A DNA stretch of 64,000 nucleotides from Candidatus Scatomonas merdigallinarum (GTDB taxonomy: Bacteria; Bacillota; Clostridia; Lachnospirales; Lachnospiraceae). Position 1 is the stretch's first letter, and each line of letters begins with the position of its first letter. The stretch covers positions 124,001 through 188,000 of the forward strand of contig DVKB01000034.1 of assembly GCA_018716305.1 (NCBI GenBank), read 5' to 3'. Under the pieces are notes generated by a model. That model was given only the letters and a program-made list of their open reading frames with translations. It was not told the origin of the DNA and made no database searches. Both the position numbers and the translations under genes were made by a program. Shown piece after piece: positions 55,920-64,000 of this stretch.

Positions 55920-56426
55920 CTACTCGCCCTGTTCGGTCAGACCGTGGACTGCCCGGTATTTTCTGCGAATTTCCCGGGCCACATATTCCGGCACAAAATT
56001 ATGTATGTCCCCGCCGAAAGCAGCTACTTCCTTTACTGTAGTGGAACTCAGATACGCGTATTCCAGAGAAGTGATCAGAAACGTCGTATCAATATCCGGC
56101 GCCAAAATCCGGTTCGTCTGTGCCATCTGCAGTTCATATTCAAAATCTGTAATAGCCCGCAGGCCTCTGACGATCACCTTGGCATCACAGGCCCTGGCAA
56201 AATCTACGGACAGACCGCTGAAAGATGTTACTTTCACATTCGGGATATCCTCAGTTACTTTCTTAAGTATATTAACACGTTCTTCCACAGAAAACAACGG
56301 AGTTTTTGCTGAATTGTTCAGCACGCCGATAATGACTTCGTCAAAAAGCTCCGCCGCCCTGCGGACTACGTCCATATGTCCAAAGGTAACCGGGTCAAAG
56401 GTTCCCGGATATACGGCTGTTCTCAT
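55920..56426 (-). CDS. coaD: Pantetheine-phosphate adenylyltransferase
   Basis: [35 protein letters not shown]...[20 protein letters not shown]. Confidence 0.97.
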   Translation of the reverse strand: MRTAVYPGTFDPVTFGHMDVVRRAAELFDEVIIGVLNNSAKTPLFSVEERVNILKKVTEDIPNVKVTSFSGLSVDFARACDAKVIVRGLRAITDFEYELQMAQTNRILAPDIDTTFLITSLEYAYLSSTTVKEVAAFGGDIHNFVPEYVAREIRRKYRAVHGLTEQGE

Positions 56427-56992
56427 ATCTTTTTCTCCCCTCCCCCGCGCTTCAGAAAAAGATGCGCATTGGTTTTGTATTTTTTGATTCTGGTCACAGT
56501 AAACCCTGCCTGCTCCACCCAGTCAAAGCCTGTATCCATGGAGGCTTCCACCACCAGAAGGGTATTTTCGTCCACGCATTCTGCCTCTCGCAGACGTTCC
56601 AGGACTTCCCGCTCAAGCCCTTTCCTGTAGGGGGGATCCATAAAAATAATGCCGAAGGGCTCCTGCTTTCGCAGTCTTTCTACAGCCTGCCTAGCATCCA
56701 TCACCCATACTTCGGCATCGCCCTCAAGTCCTGTAAATTTCAGATTTTCCCGGATGCAGGCCGCTGCTTTGCGGCTCTGCTCCACAAAACAGCAGCTGCG
56801 GGCTCCCCGGCTCAGGGCCTCAATGCCTATAGCTCCGCTGCCGCTGAACAGATCCAGGAAACGGCAGCCCGAAATCCTGGGATTTAATATATTAAAAAGC
56901 GTCTCTTTGATCCGGTCCGTGGTAGGACGGGTATCCGTGCCCGGCACAGTCTTCAGCGGAAGACTCCGGCACTTTCCGGCGATCACTCGCAT
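56423..56992 (-). CDS. rsmD: 16S rRNA (guanine966-N2)-methyltransferase
   Basis: [36 protein letters not shown]...[20 protein letters not shown]...[13 protein letters not shown]. Confidence 0.96.
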   Translation of the reverse strand: MRVIAGKCRSLPLKTVPGTDTRPTTDRIKETLFNILNPRISGCRFLDLFSGSGAIGIEALSRGARSCCFVEQSRKAAACIRENLKFTGLEGDAEVWVMDARQAVERLRKQEPFGIIFMDPPYRKGLEREVLERLREAECVDENTLLVVEASMDTGFDWVEQAGFTVTRIKKYKTNAHLFLKRGGGEKKI

Positions 56993-57003
56993 ATCTTATA
57001 TCC

Positions 57004-57408
57004 TCAATTCTGTTCTCTCAGCTGTTCTCGCCATTCCAGATCGCCTCTGTCCAGTCCCAGGATCAGCGACTCGGCCGTGGCGATATTGGTAGCCACCGGA
57101 ATATTATACTGATCGCAGCTGCGGACGATCTGGTACACATCAGGTTCCTTTGGATCGATCATGGCCGGATTGTAAAAAAAGATTACCATATCCATATCTC
57201 CCCGCTCGATCATCTCCGTAAACTGCTTATCTCCTCCTACGCTGCCCGCCAGAAATTTGTGAACCTTGAGATTTGTCACCTCTTCGATCCTTCTTCCGGT
57301 AGTCCCTGTAGCGTAAATCTCGTGTTTTATTAAAATGCCTTTATAGGCAATGCAAAAATCTTCGATGAGACTTTTCTTGCTGTTATGTGCGATTATGCCG
57401 ACATTCAT
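57004..57408 (-). CDS. mgsA: Methylglyoxal synthase
   Basis: MNVGIIAHNSKKSLIEDFCIAYKGILIKHEIYATGTTGRRIEE...SVGGDKQFTEMIERGDMDMVIFFYNP. Confidence 0.95.
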   Translation of the reverse strand: MNVGIIAHNSKKSLIEDFCIAYKGILIKHEIYATGTTGRRIEEVTNLKVHKFLAGSVGGDKQFTEMIERGDMDMVIFFYNPAMIDPKEPDVYQIVRSCDQYNIPVATNIATAESLILGLDRGDLEWREQLREQN

Positions 57409-57626
57409 GGAATCTATCTCCTCCTATCCATCTCACGCTAGAAACCATTATAACAAATCGCTAAAAACTTCGCAATTCTTTTCGGCATTTTATACACTTT
57501 ACCAGCGGACCGGTCCTTTGCCTGCGGATACAAAAACTTCCAGTTTATTTTCACGGCTTCCTCACATACTACCACTGTAACGAAATCATCGTTGCGAAAT
57601 CAGAAGAAAGAAAACAAAGGAGGCGT

Positions 57627-57854
57627 ATGAAAATGGCTAATCGTTCATCTAATACGACTGCAGTACCGGAAGCAAAAGGAGCTATGGATCGTTTTAAATT
57701 TGAAGTTGCCAGCGAGCTGGGAGTCCCCCTCTCTGACGGATACAACGGCAATCTGACTTCCAAGCAGAACGGATCCGTAGGGGGCTATATGGTCAAAAAA
57801 ATGATCGAGGCCCAGGAGCGGCAGATGTCCGGCGGAAGCGGCCAGCAGTACTAA
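57627..57854 (+). CDS. Alpha/beta-type small acid-soluble spore protein
   Basis: KFEVASELGVPLSDGYNGNLTSKQNGSVGGYMVKKMIEAQE. Confidence 0.96.
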   Translation: MKMANRSSNTTAVPEAKGAMDRFKFEVASELGVPLSDGYNGNLTSKQNGSVGGYMVKKMIEAQERQMSGGSGQQY

Positions 57855-57869
57855 ATTTTTCCTTTAAAA

Positions 57870-57908
57870 ATCGGATAGGGGAAGTTTCTTCCCCTACCCG
57901 ATCTTTTT
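57870..57908 (+). terminator. Intrinsic terminator of SASP gene
   Basis: ATCGGATAGGGGAAG-TTTC-TTCCCCTACCCGAT-CTTTTTT. Confidence 0.85.
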
Positions 57909-57912
57909 TCTT

Positions 57913-58359
57913 TTACAGTTCAAAGCTTCCTGTCATTTCCTCATTGACTACATAGTATACCATATTTTCTTCGGGTTTCACGTATAATTTGATTGCTTTG
58001 ATCTCCTTTTCCGCTTTTCCCGCTGCTGTCCACGCTTCTTTCGCTCTGCGTGTCCAATCCTCTGCCTGTACTTCTCTGCCGGCATACTGAAGAATCACGG
58101 AAGAAACAGGCTCCTGAGCCTCCGCTTTCGTTTCAGCTGTTTTTTTAACGGCTGTCTTCTTCGCCGCGGGTTTCTTCTCCGCAGCTTTTTTTACAGCAGC
58201 AGTTTTTACCGCCGCTTTCTCTTCGGTCTTTTCAGCGGCTTTCGGCGCTTGCTTCACCTCGTCCGCTTTTTTGGCGCTTACGGTTGCTTTAACAGCTTCC
58301 ACAGATGTCTTCTTTTCTCCGGCCTTGACTGCTGCAACTGGTGATTTTTTTTCTACCAT
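57913..58359 (-). CDS. Lys/Ala-rich protein with conserved C-terminal domain (DUF6465-like)
   Basis: MVEKKSPVAAVKAGEKKTS...VKTAAVKKAAEKKPAAKKTAVKKTAE...SSVILQYAGREVQAEDWTRRAKEAWTAAGKAEKEIKAIKLYVKPEENMVYYVVNEEMTGSFEL. Confidence 0.75.
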   Translation of the reverse strand: MVEKKSPVAAVKAGEKKTSVEAVKATVSAKKADEVKQAPKAAEKTEEKAAVKTAAVKKAAEKKPAAKKTAVKKTAETKAEAQEPVSSVILQYAGREVQAEDWTRRAKEAWTAAGKAEKEIKAIKLYVKPEENMVYYVVNEEMTGSFEL

Positions 58360-58500
58360 GTTACACACTCCTCCCACGCTTATGCGTGAATTATGATTCT
58401 TATAATTTCTTCCATATCATACGCTTTTTCCCGATTTATTGCAAGGCGGTCCCCAAAATTCAATGCAACTTTGTAAGTTTCAACCAGTTTTGTATAAAAT

Positions 58501-60555
58501 TCAAAGTCCAATGTCATCAATTTGACGTTCCATATAGCGGTCCAGACAGTGCCTAAGCTCCCGGTTTTCCGGGCGTTCCAGATCCGGATCCAAGGCGGTC
58601 ACATCCCCTGCCGCCCGGCTGGCCTCCTTCAGAACGGAGGCATCCTGATAGATATCCGCGATCTGAAATTCCGCCATTCCGCTCTGCCTCAGCCCGAACA
58701 GATCTCCCGGGCCTCTCTGCTTCAGGTCTTCCTCCGCGATATAAAATCCGTCGTTGGAACGGTTCAGAACTTCCAGCCTTCTGGAGCTTTCTTCCTTTCC
58801 GTCTCCCTGCATAAAAATACAGTAGGACTGGCTGCTGCCTCTTCCCACCCGTCCCCGGAGCTGATGCAGCTGGGCAAGACCGAACCGCTCGGCATTTTCC
58901 ACCACCATCACCGTGGCGTTGGGCACATTGACTCCCACCTCAACGACGGTGGTGGACACCAGAATCTGGATCCGGTTTTCCGCGAAGGCCTCCATAATCT
59001 CCGTTTTCTGAGCTGGCTTCATCCGACCGTGAAGAGGCTCGATACGGACTGCTTCCGGAAAAATTTCCCGCAGCCGTCTGGTACAGGACATAACGTCCTC
59101 GCAGTCCAGTTCCTCGCTTTCTTCCACCATGGGACAGATCACATAGACCTGGTGGCCTTTTTCTATTTCCTTCTGCATAAAACGGCAGGCAGTCTGCCGG
59201 TAAGAGGGATCCACCACGCAGTTTTTAATGGGCAGCCGCCTGGCAGGAAGCTCATCCAGCACGGAGATATCCAGATCTCCGTAGAGGATCACCGCCAGAG
59301 TCCTGGGAATGGGGGTGGCGCTCATAACCAGCACATGGGGCTTGGCGCTTTTTTCATTCAGCAGCATTCTCTGGCGCACGCCGAACCGGTGCTGCTCATC
59401 TGTAATCACCAGGGCCAGATTCCGGTACTCCACCGCGTCCTGAATCAGAGCGTGGGTTCCGATGATAAACCGCGCTTCCCCGCTGCGGATGGAGGCATAG
59501 GCCTTTTTCCGTTCCGCAGCCGTGCAGCTGCCGGTGAGCAGCACCGGTTCCATGTCTGCCATGTGATTTTCCCGCAGCAGCCTGCTGATTGTCTCAAAAT
59601 GCTGTCTTGCCAGCACTTCGGTAGGCGCCATCAGCGCGCTCTGATAACCGTTCTCTCCGGTCATAACCATGGCAAGGAAGGCCAGAATGGTCTTTCCGCT
59701 CCCCACGTCCCCCTGGATCAGACGGTTCATGCGGGTGTTCCCTTTCAGGTCCCTTTCGATCTCGTTCCAGACCCGCAGCTGTCCGCCTGTGAGCTGATAG
59801 GGGAGCTGTTCCATGATCTCCTCTGTTTTCCACACCGCCTTCATAGGCCAGCGGTTCCGTGCGGTTTCCGTTTTATCTTTCAGCCGGTAAAGCCCCAGCA
59901 GGAAAAGCAGAAATTCATCGAATACCAGCCGCCTCCTGGCCGCCTCCAGAGCCTGGCGGTTTTCGGGAAAATGGATATTTTCCAGGGCTTCTGAAAGGCC
60001 GCAGAGCCCGTATTCCGCCCGTATCTCTTCGGAGAGGTATTCTCCGGGACATCCTTTTTCCAACGCCTGGCGCACCGCTCTGGCTACCGTTTTGCCGGAA
60101 AGTCCGGCGGTCAGGGCGTACACCGGCTGCAGGCGCCCTTCCAGTTCCCCGTACTGGGCCGGGGTAAAGATCTCCGGATGTTCCATGATCCGCCGCCCGT
60201 TCTTCTCCGCCACCTTCCCCCGAAATACGTAAAGGGATCCTCTCCTCAGGGTACTTCGCAGAAAGGGCATATGAAACCAGTTCACCTGCAGGCTTCCCGT
60301 CTCATCCCGGAGATACACAATGGTAAGGGTATGGCGCCCGGAGGTTTTGATTTCCGGAGCTCTTTCAATGGGGCCGGCCACCGCGTTTTTGGCTCCGGTT
60401 TTCAGCTCCCCTATGGCTGCCGGGCTCTCATAACAGTCATACGCTCTGGGATAATAGCGGAGCAGCTGTTCCAGATCGCAGATCCCTGCTTTTTGAAACA
60501 GCCGCTCCGTCTTATCACCGATTCCTTTTAAAGACTTCAGTGATTCGTTCTTCAT
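58501..60555 (-). CDS. recG: ATP-dependent DNA helicase RecG
   Basis: LIQGDVGSGKTILAFLAM, ITDEQHRFGVRQR, MSATPIPRTLA, QLHQLRGRVGRG. Confidence 0.97.
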   Translation of the reverse strand: MKNESLKSLKGIGDKTERLFQKAGICDLEQLLRYYPRAYDCYESPAAIGELKTGAKNAVAGPIERAPEIKTSGRHTLTIVYLRDETGSLQVNWFHMPFLRSTLRRGSLYVFRGKVAEKNGRRIMEHPEIFTPAQYGELEGRLQPVYALTAGLSGKTVARAVRQALEKGCPGEYLSEEIRAEYGLCGLSEALENIHFPENRQALEAARRRLVFDEFLLFLLGLYRLKDKTETARNRWPMKAVWKTEEIMEQLPYQLTGGQLRVWNEIERDLKGNTRMNRLIQGDVGSGKTILAFLAMVMTGENGYQSALMAPTEVLARQHFETISRLLRENHMADMEPVLLTGSCTAAERKKAYASIRSGEARFIIGTHALIQDAVEYRNLALVITDEQHRFGVRQRMLLNEKSAKPHVLVMSATPIPRTLAVILYGDLDISVLDELPARRLPIKNCVVDPSYRQTACRFMQKEIEKGHQVYVICPMVEESEELDCEDVMSCTRRLREIFPEAVRIEPLHGRMKPAQKTEIMEAFAENRIQILVSTTVVEVGVNVPNATVMVVENAERFGLAQLHQLRGRVGRGSSQSYCIFMQGDGKEESSRRLEVLNRSNDGFYIAEEDLKQRGPGDLFGLRQSGMAEFQIADIYQDASVLKEASRAAGDVTALDPDLERPENRELRHCLDRYMERQIDDIGL

Positions 60556-60574
60556 AATCCGGGCGTTCCCGCGG

Positions 60575-62248
60575 TTATTCTACTGAAATGATACAGTAGT
60601 AAACCGGCTGTCCGCCCTCATTCACCTCCACATCGCAGTCCGGATATTTTTCGGAAACCATGGCTCCCAGTTTTTCCGCTTCTTCCCCGCTGAAGCCCTC
60701 GCCATAGTAGATGCTGATCAGTTCCGCCTCATCCTTCATCATGGCATCCACCGTCTCCATAGATACGGTCAGGATATCCTGTCCCACTGCCAGAATCCCC
60801 GAATCTCCTACCGCCATAATATCTCCCTGGCGGATCTCCTTGTCGTCAATATGGGTATCCCGCACCGCGTAGGTAACCTGTCCCGTCCTTACCGTCCGGA
60901 TCATTTCCCCCATAATCTCCGCGTTTTCTTCCGCTGATTTTTCCGGCGCGTAGTTGATAATGGCCGTGATCCCCTGAGGAATGGTCTTGGTGGGGATTAC
61001 CAGAATCTTCTTGTCTTTGGTAAGGCCTGCCGCCTGATTGGCCGCCAGGATGATGTTTTTATTGTTGGGATAAATAAATATAGTTTTTGCCGGAACCTGC
61101 CGGATGGCGTTGAGCATGTCCTCGGTGCTGGGATTCATGGTCTGTCCTCCCTCGATGAGGTAATCCACGTCCAGTCCCTTAAAAATCTCATTGAATCCGT
61201 CTCCCACAGAAACCGAGATAAAGCCCACTTCCTTCAAGGGCGTCTCCGCCTCCCGGGGCTGCTCCTGCTCCTTCGCCAGCTTCTCCGCGTTTTTTATAAC
61301 TCTTTCGTGATGCTCTTCCCGCATATTATCGATTTTCATGCGGGTCAAGGCGCCGAAAGTCAGCGCCTTTTGGATGGCAAGGCCTGGATCGTTGGTATGT
61401 ACATGTACCTTGACGATCTCCTCATCCGCCACCAGCACCACGGAATCTCCGATAGACATCAGATACTCTTTGAACCCCTGTTCTTCCGCGTCGGTCAGCG
61501 CTCTGGTAAGCAGAATAATAAATTCCGTGCAGTATCCGTATTTTATGTCAGCCTCAGCCAGCGGCACCGAACCGGAAATTTCCGCCGGTTTCTTTTCCGT
61601 TGAGGGCACAGAAAAATCGAGAGGAATTTCCTTGCCGAGAAACGCATCGCAGGCTCCCTCCAGCACCGTCACCAGACCCTGGCCGCCGGAATCCACGACT
61701 CCTGCCTCTTTTAAGACAGGGAGCATCTCCGGCGTCTGTTCCAGCACCTGCCTGGCGTGCTCCAGGACCTGTCCGAGAAATTCTGAAAGTTCCATGTCCT
61801 CTTCTGAAAGCTGCGCCGCCTTTTCGGCAACCCCCTTGGCCACCGTAAGGATAGTTCCTTCCTTTGGCTTCATAACCGCCTTGTAAGCGGTCTCCACTGC
61901 TTTCTGGGCAGCCGCCGCCAGCAGCTTGGCATCAATTTCTTCCTCATCCCGAATGGCTTTGGTAAATCCCCTAAGAAGCTGAGACAGAATCACGCCGGAA
62001 TTTCCTCTGGCCCCCCGCAGGGAACCGGAAGAAATAGCCTTGGCCAGATCTTTGACTGTGATCTTGTCAAGCTCCTGAACCTCCTTGACCGCGGACATAA
62101 TGGTCATAGTCATGTTGGTTCCCGTGTCCCCGTCGGGTACGGGAAAAACATTCAGTTCATTGATCCATTCTTTTTTTAATTCCAGATTTTTTGCTCCTGC
62201 CAGAAACATTCTGGCAAGCAGGGCAGCATCTATCTTGTTTGCTGACAC
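60575..62248 (-). CDS. DAK2 domain protein, FakA/YloV-like fatty acid kinase subunit
   Basis: KKEWINELNVFPVPDGDTGTNMTMTIMSAV...SLRGARGNSGVILSQLLRGF. Confidence 0.94.
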   Translation of the reverse strand: MSANKIDAALLARMFLAGAKNLELKKEWINELNVFPVPDGDTGTNMTMTIMSAVKEVQELDKITVKDLAKAISSGSLRGARGNSGVILSQLLRGFTKAIRDEEEIDAKLLAAAAQKAVETAYKAVMKPKEGTILTVAKGVAEKAAQLSEEDMELSEFLGQVLEHARQVLEQTPEMLPVLKEAGVVDSGGQGLVTVLEGACDAFLGKEIPLDFSVPSTEKKPAEISGSVPLAEADIKYGYCTEFIILLTRALTDAEEQGFKEYLMSIGDSVVLVADEEIVKVHVHTNDPGLAIQKALTFGALTRMKIDNMREEHHERVIKNAEKLAKEQEQPREAETPLKEVGFISVSVGDGFNEIFKGLDVDYLIEGGQTMNPSTEDMLNAIRQVPAKTIFIYPNNKNIILAANQAAGLTKDKKILVIPTKTIPQGITAIINYAPEKSAEENAEIMGEMIRTVRTGQVTYAVRDTHIDDKEIRQGDIMAVGDSGILAVGQDILTVSMETVDAMMKDEAELISIYYGEGFSGEEAEKLGAMVSEKYPDCDVEVNEGGQPVYYCIISVE

Positions 62249-62270
62249 AACAGGTTTCCTCCTCTAAAAC

Positions 62271-62627
62271 TCAGTCTATAACGCGCACGCCTTCCACCAG
62301 GATGCGGACCCGGTCCACTTCCATCCCTGTAAACGACTCCAGCTTGTATTTCACATTTCCGATCAGATTATCTGCCACCGCGGAAATACTGACGCCATAT
62401 GCCACAATGACATGAAAATCCAGTGCAATCTTATTGTCGTTGATGGTTACGTTGATGCCGTGTTTAATGCTGTCCTTCCGGAGTAATTTTACCAGTCCGT
62501 CTTTCATGTTGACTGCCGCCATTCCCACGATGCCGAAACACTCTACCGCTACGCTCCCGGCATAGGTGGCGATGACATCCGTGTTGATGACAACCTCTCC
62601 CAATCCTGTATTCACACGACCCTTCAT
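62271..62627 (-). CDS. Asp23/Gls24 (YloU-like) family protein
   Basis: GEVVINTDVIATYAGSVAVECFGIVGMA...DFHVIVAYGVSISAVADNLIGNVKYKLE. Confidence 0.94.
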   Translation of the reverse strand: MKGRVNTGLGEVVINTDVIATYAGSVAVECFGIVGMAAVNMKDGLVKLLRKDSIKHGINVTINDNKIALDFHVIVAYGVSISAVADNLIGNVKYKLESFTGMEVDRVRILVEGVRVID

Positions 62628-62759
62628 GTCTTACGCTCCCTTCCCTGCAGATTTCTCAATATTCCTACAGAAGGACATACTGAATTAATACGAGTATAAC
62701 CGATTTTGCCATAAATTGAAATATAAAATTGAAAAACCCTGTAAAATTTATTTTAACGC

Positions 62760-62788
62760 TTGCAAAATCCATATATTTCTGATAGAAT
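62760..62788 (+). promoter_or_regulatory. rpmB promoter
   Basis: TTGCAA - 17 bp - TAGAAT. Confidence 0.7.
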
Positions 62789-62847
62789 AGGCTGTGTTGT
62801 GGGTCTGCGTATACTGCGGCTCAAGTTTATATCAAGGAGGTGCAATC

Positions 62848-63033
62848 ATGGCAAAGTGTGCAATCTGCGAAAAAGGCGTTTATTTCGGAAACAATGTAAG
62901 CCATTCTCATAGACGTTCCAACAAGATGTGGAAATCCAATGTGAAGTCCGTTCGTGTGAAAACCGAGAATGGAAACAAAAGAATGTACGTTTGTACTTCC
63001 TGCTTGAGAAGCGGAAAAGTAGAGCGTGCGTAA
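62848..63033 (+). CDS. rpmB: 50S ribosomal protein L28
   Basis: MAKCAICEKGVYFGNNVSHSHRRSNKMWKSNVKSVRVKTENGNKRMYVCTSCLRSGKVERA; AAGGAGG upstream. Confidence 0.98.
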   Translation: MAKCAICEKGVYFGNNVSHSHRRSNKMWKSNVKSVRVKTENGNKRMYVCTSCLRSGKVERA

Positions 63034-63041
63034 AAAGTAAA

Positions 63042-63069
63042 GGCTGCCCGGCGGGCAGCCTGTTTTTTT
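63042..63069 (+). terminator. Intrinsic terminator of rpmB
   Basis: GGCTGCCC-GGCG-GGCAGCC-TGTTTTTTT. Confidence 0.85.
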
Positions 63070-63090
63070 GAAAAAATCCGGCGGCGTTTC

Positions 63091-63228
63091 TCAGGAACAG
63101 AACAGATTGTAGCCTGCCAGCATCAGAAGCCCTGCCGCTACAACCGCGCAGAACGCGCCGGGAATCAGAATTCCGAGAAAGATCCCCACGCCTGTCCAGA
63201 ACATCAGGAAACCCGCCAGTCGTCTCAT
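63091..63228 (-). CDS. Small hydrophobic membrane protein (45 aa)
   Basis: MRRLAGFLMFWTGVGIFLGILIPGAFCAVVAAGLLMLAGYNLFCS; directly downstream of gerW; below the ORF-track size cutoff. Confidence 0.6.
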   Translation of the reverse strand: MRRLAGFLMFWTGVGIFLGILIPGAFCAVVAAGLLMLAGYNLFCS

Positions 63229-63231
63229 GCA

Positions 63232-63645
63232 TTAATCCTGCTCATCTTCCATCTCTTGGTGTATTATATGCTCAAACTCTTCCTCCGTATACGTGTCCCT
63301 GCCGCCTTTTTTGGTAAACTTCGCCGCGATATCCGGGATCATATCCAGGATCTTGGTAACCGCGTCCTGGTTCTTTACATTCACAAGTTTTGTGCCGTTG
63401 CTGTTAATGACCAAGATGGCGCTGGGTGTGATCTTTCCGCCCATACCGCCTCCGCCGTTGTTTTTCGCCTCGTTGGAGAAGGCTCCGGCGGCTACTCCGA
63501 AGGAGACGTCCACCAGCGGAAGGATAATGTTTTCCCCGATGTGGATGGCGTCGCCCACTACTGTCTTGGTAGTGATAAAACTGTCCATGCCTTTAAAAAG
63601 CGCCTCCACGGTAGACTGGAAATCGTTATTGTTCTTCTCTGACAT
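63232..63645 (-). CDS. ytfJ: GerW family sporulation protein (YtfJ)
   Basis: LFKGMDSFITTKTVVGDAIHIGENIILPLVDVSFGVAAGAF...GGGGMGGKITPSAILVI. Confidence 0.95.
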   Translation of the reverse strand: MSEKNNNDFQSTVEALFKGMDSFITTKTVVGDAIHIGENIILPLVDVSFGVAAGAFSNEAKNNGGGGMGGKITPSAILVINSNGTKLVNVKNQDAVTKILDMIPDIAAKFTKKGGRDTYTEEEFEHIIHQEMEDEQD

Positions 63646-63647
63646 TG

Positions 63648-64000
63648 CTATGCCTCCTTATGCTGAAATTTTTTTATAACACGCTGTACGTATTTATCTC
63701 TGTAGATTGCCAGACCATGCCTCAGCAGTACAAAAAGCACGATCCGCCCTTTCAGATTCACATCCGCCTCCAGGCAGGGCTCCTGAAAATCCGGAATCAC
63801 CCGGAGCCCCTCCGGGATCAGAGGAAGAAACATTCCCACCGCGCCGATGGCCTGGCCGGTTGCCGCCGGATCGGAAAAGCCAAACCGCACATAGCCCCGC
63901 ACCTTTTTGGGAAGTATGTGCCGCAGAATCACAGCTCCCCGGCGCTTTACGGTTTTCCAGGCTCTTTTAAATGTCAGCGAAGTGAAAAATCCATACCATT
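63648..64000 (-). CDS. DUF2953-type protein (partial, runs off right edge)
   Basis: GYVRFGFSDPAATGQAIGAVGMFLPLIPEGLRVIPDFQEPCLEADVNLKGRIVLFVLLRHGLAIYRDKYVQ; next to ytfJ as in other spore formers. Confidence 0.8.
   Translation of the reverse strand, partial: WYGFFTSLTFKRAWKTVKRRGAVILRHILPKKVRGYVRFGFSDPAATGQAIGAVGMFLPLIPEGLRVIPDFQEPCLEADVNLKGRIVLFVLLRHGLAIYRDKYVQRVIKKFQHKEA

Noticed and set aside
1-64000. CRISPR arrays, tRNA or rRNA genes, phage structural genes
   Set aside because: No regularly spaced direct repeats, cloverleaf/rRNA signatures or phage-like protein patterns were recognised by reading; a tRNAscan/Infernal run would be definitive.

Overview
The window looks like a Lachnospiraceae/Clostridia-type chromosome segment. 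Supporting signs are spore genes (alpha/beta SASP, GerW/YtfJ, YlbJ), typical Firmicutes operons, and strong sigma-A-like promoters. No rRNA, tRNA or CRISPR array was recognised.

Recognisable content, left to right:
- phoU
- an FMN-riboswitch-controlled ribD-ribE-ribBA-ribH-HAD operon
- remnant genes near 7-9 kb
- TetR plus a heterodimeric ABC exporter and an HMA-domain protein
- a cobalamin-riboswitch-controlled Nik/Opp-type ABC importer operon ending in MATE and LysR genes
- a rearranged secreted-protein/ABC-2 permease region beside a DtxR-like regulator and a truncated ygbA-like gene
- an IS4-type transposase remnant
- a second Nik/Opp-type importer operon headed by a SAM methyltransferase, with MarR-MATE and an AstE/AspA-methyltransferase fusion gene
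- DUF362
- a his operon (hisZ-G-D-B-IE)
- housekeeping genes (recU, lepB, RluA, YgiQ, RsuA, RsmF-like, RelQ-like, M23, pepD, ylbJ, coaD, rsmD, mgsA, SASP, recG, DAK2/FakA-like, Asp23, rpmB, gerW, DUF2953)

Two candidate systems stand out. (1) A ~10 kb module (28.0-37.8 kb) has two paralogous methyltransferases (one fused to an AstE/AspA deacylase), a MATE exporter and a Nik-like importer. Its three transcription units share an aligned 26-bp GC-palindromic promoter element. I infer a small-molecule/metallophore make-export-import system. (2) Five TTAG-N6-CTAA palindromes lie in front of the ABC exporter, HMA protein, secreted protein and ygbA-like gene, next to a DtxR-like regulator.

All identifications were made by reading the sequence. 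No database searches were run.
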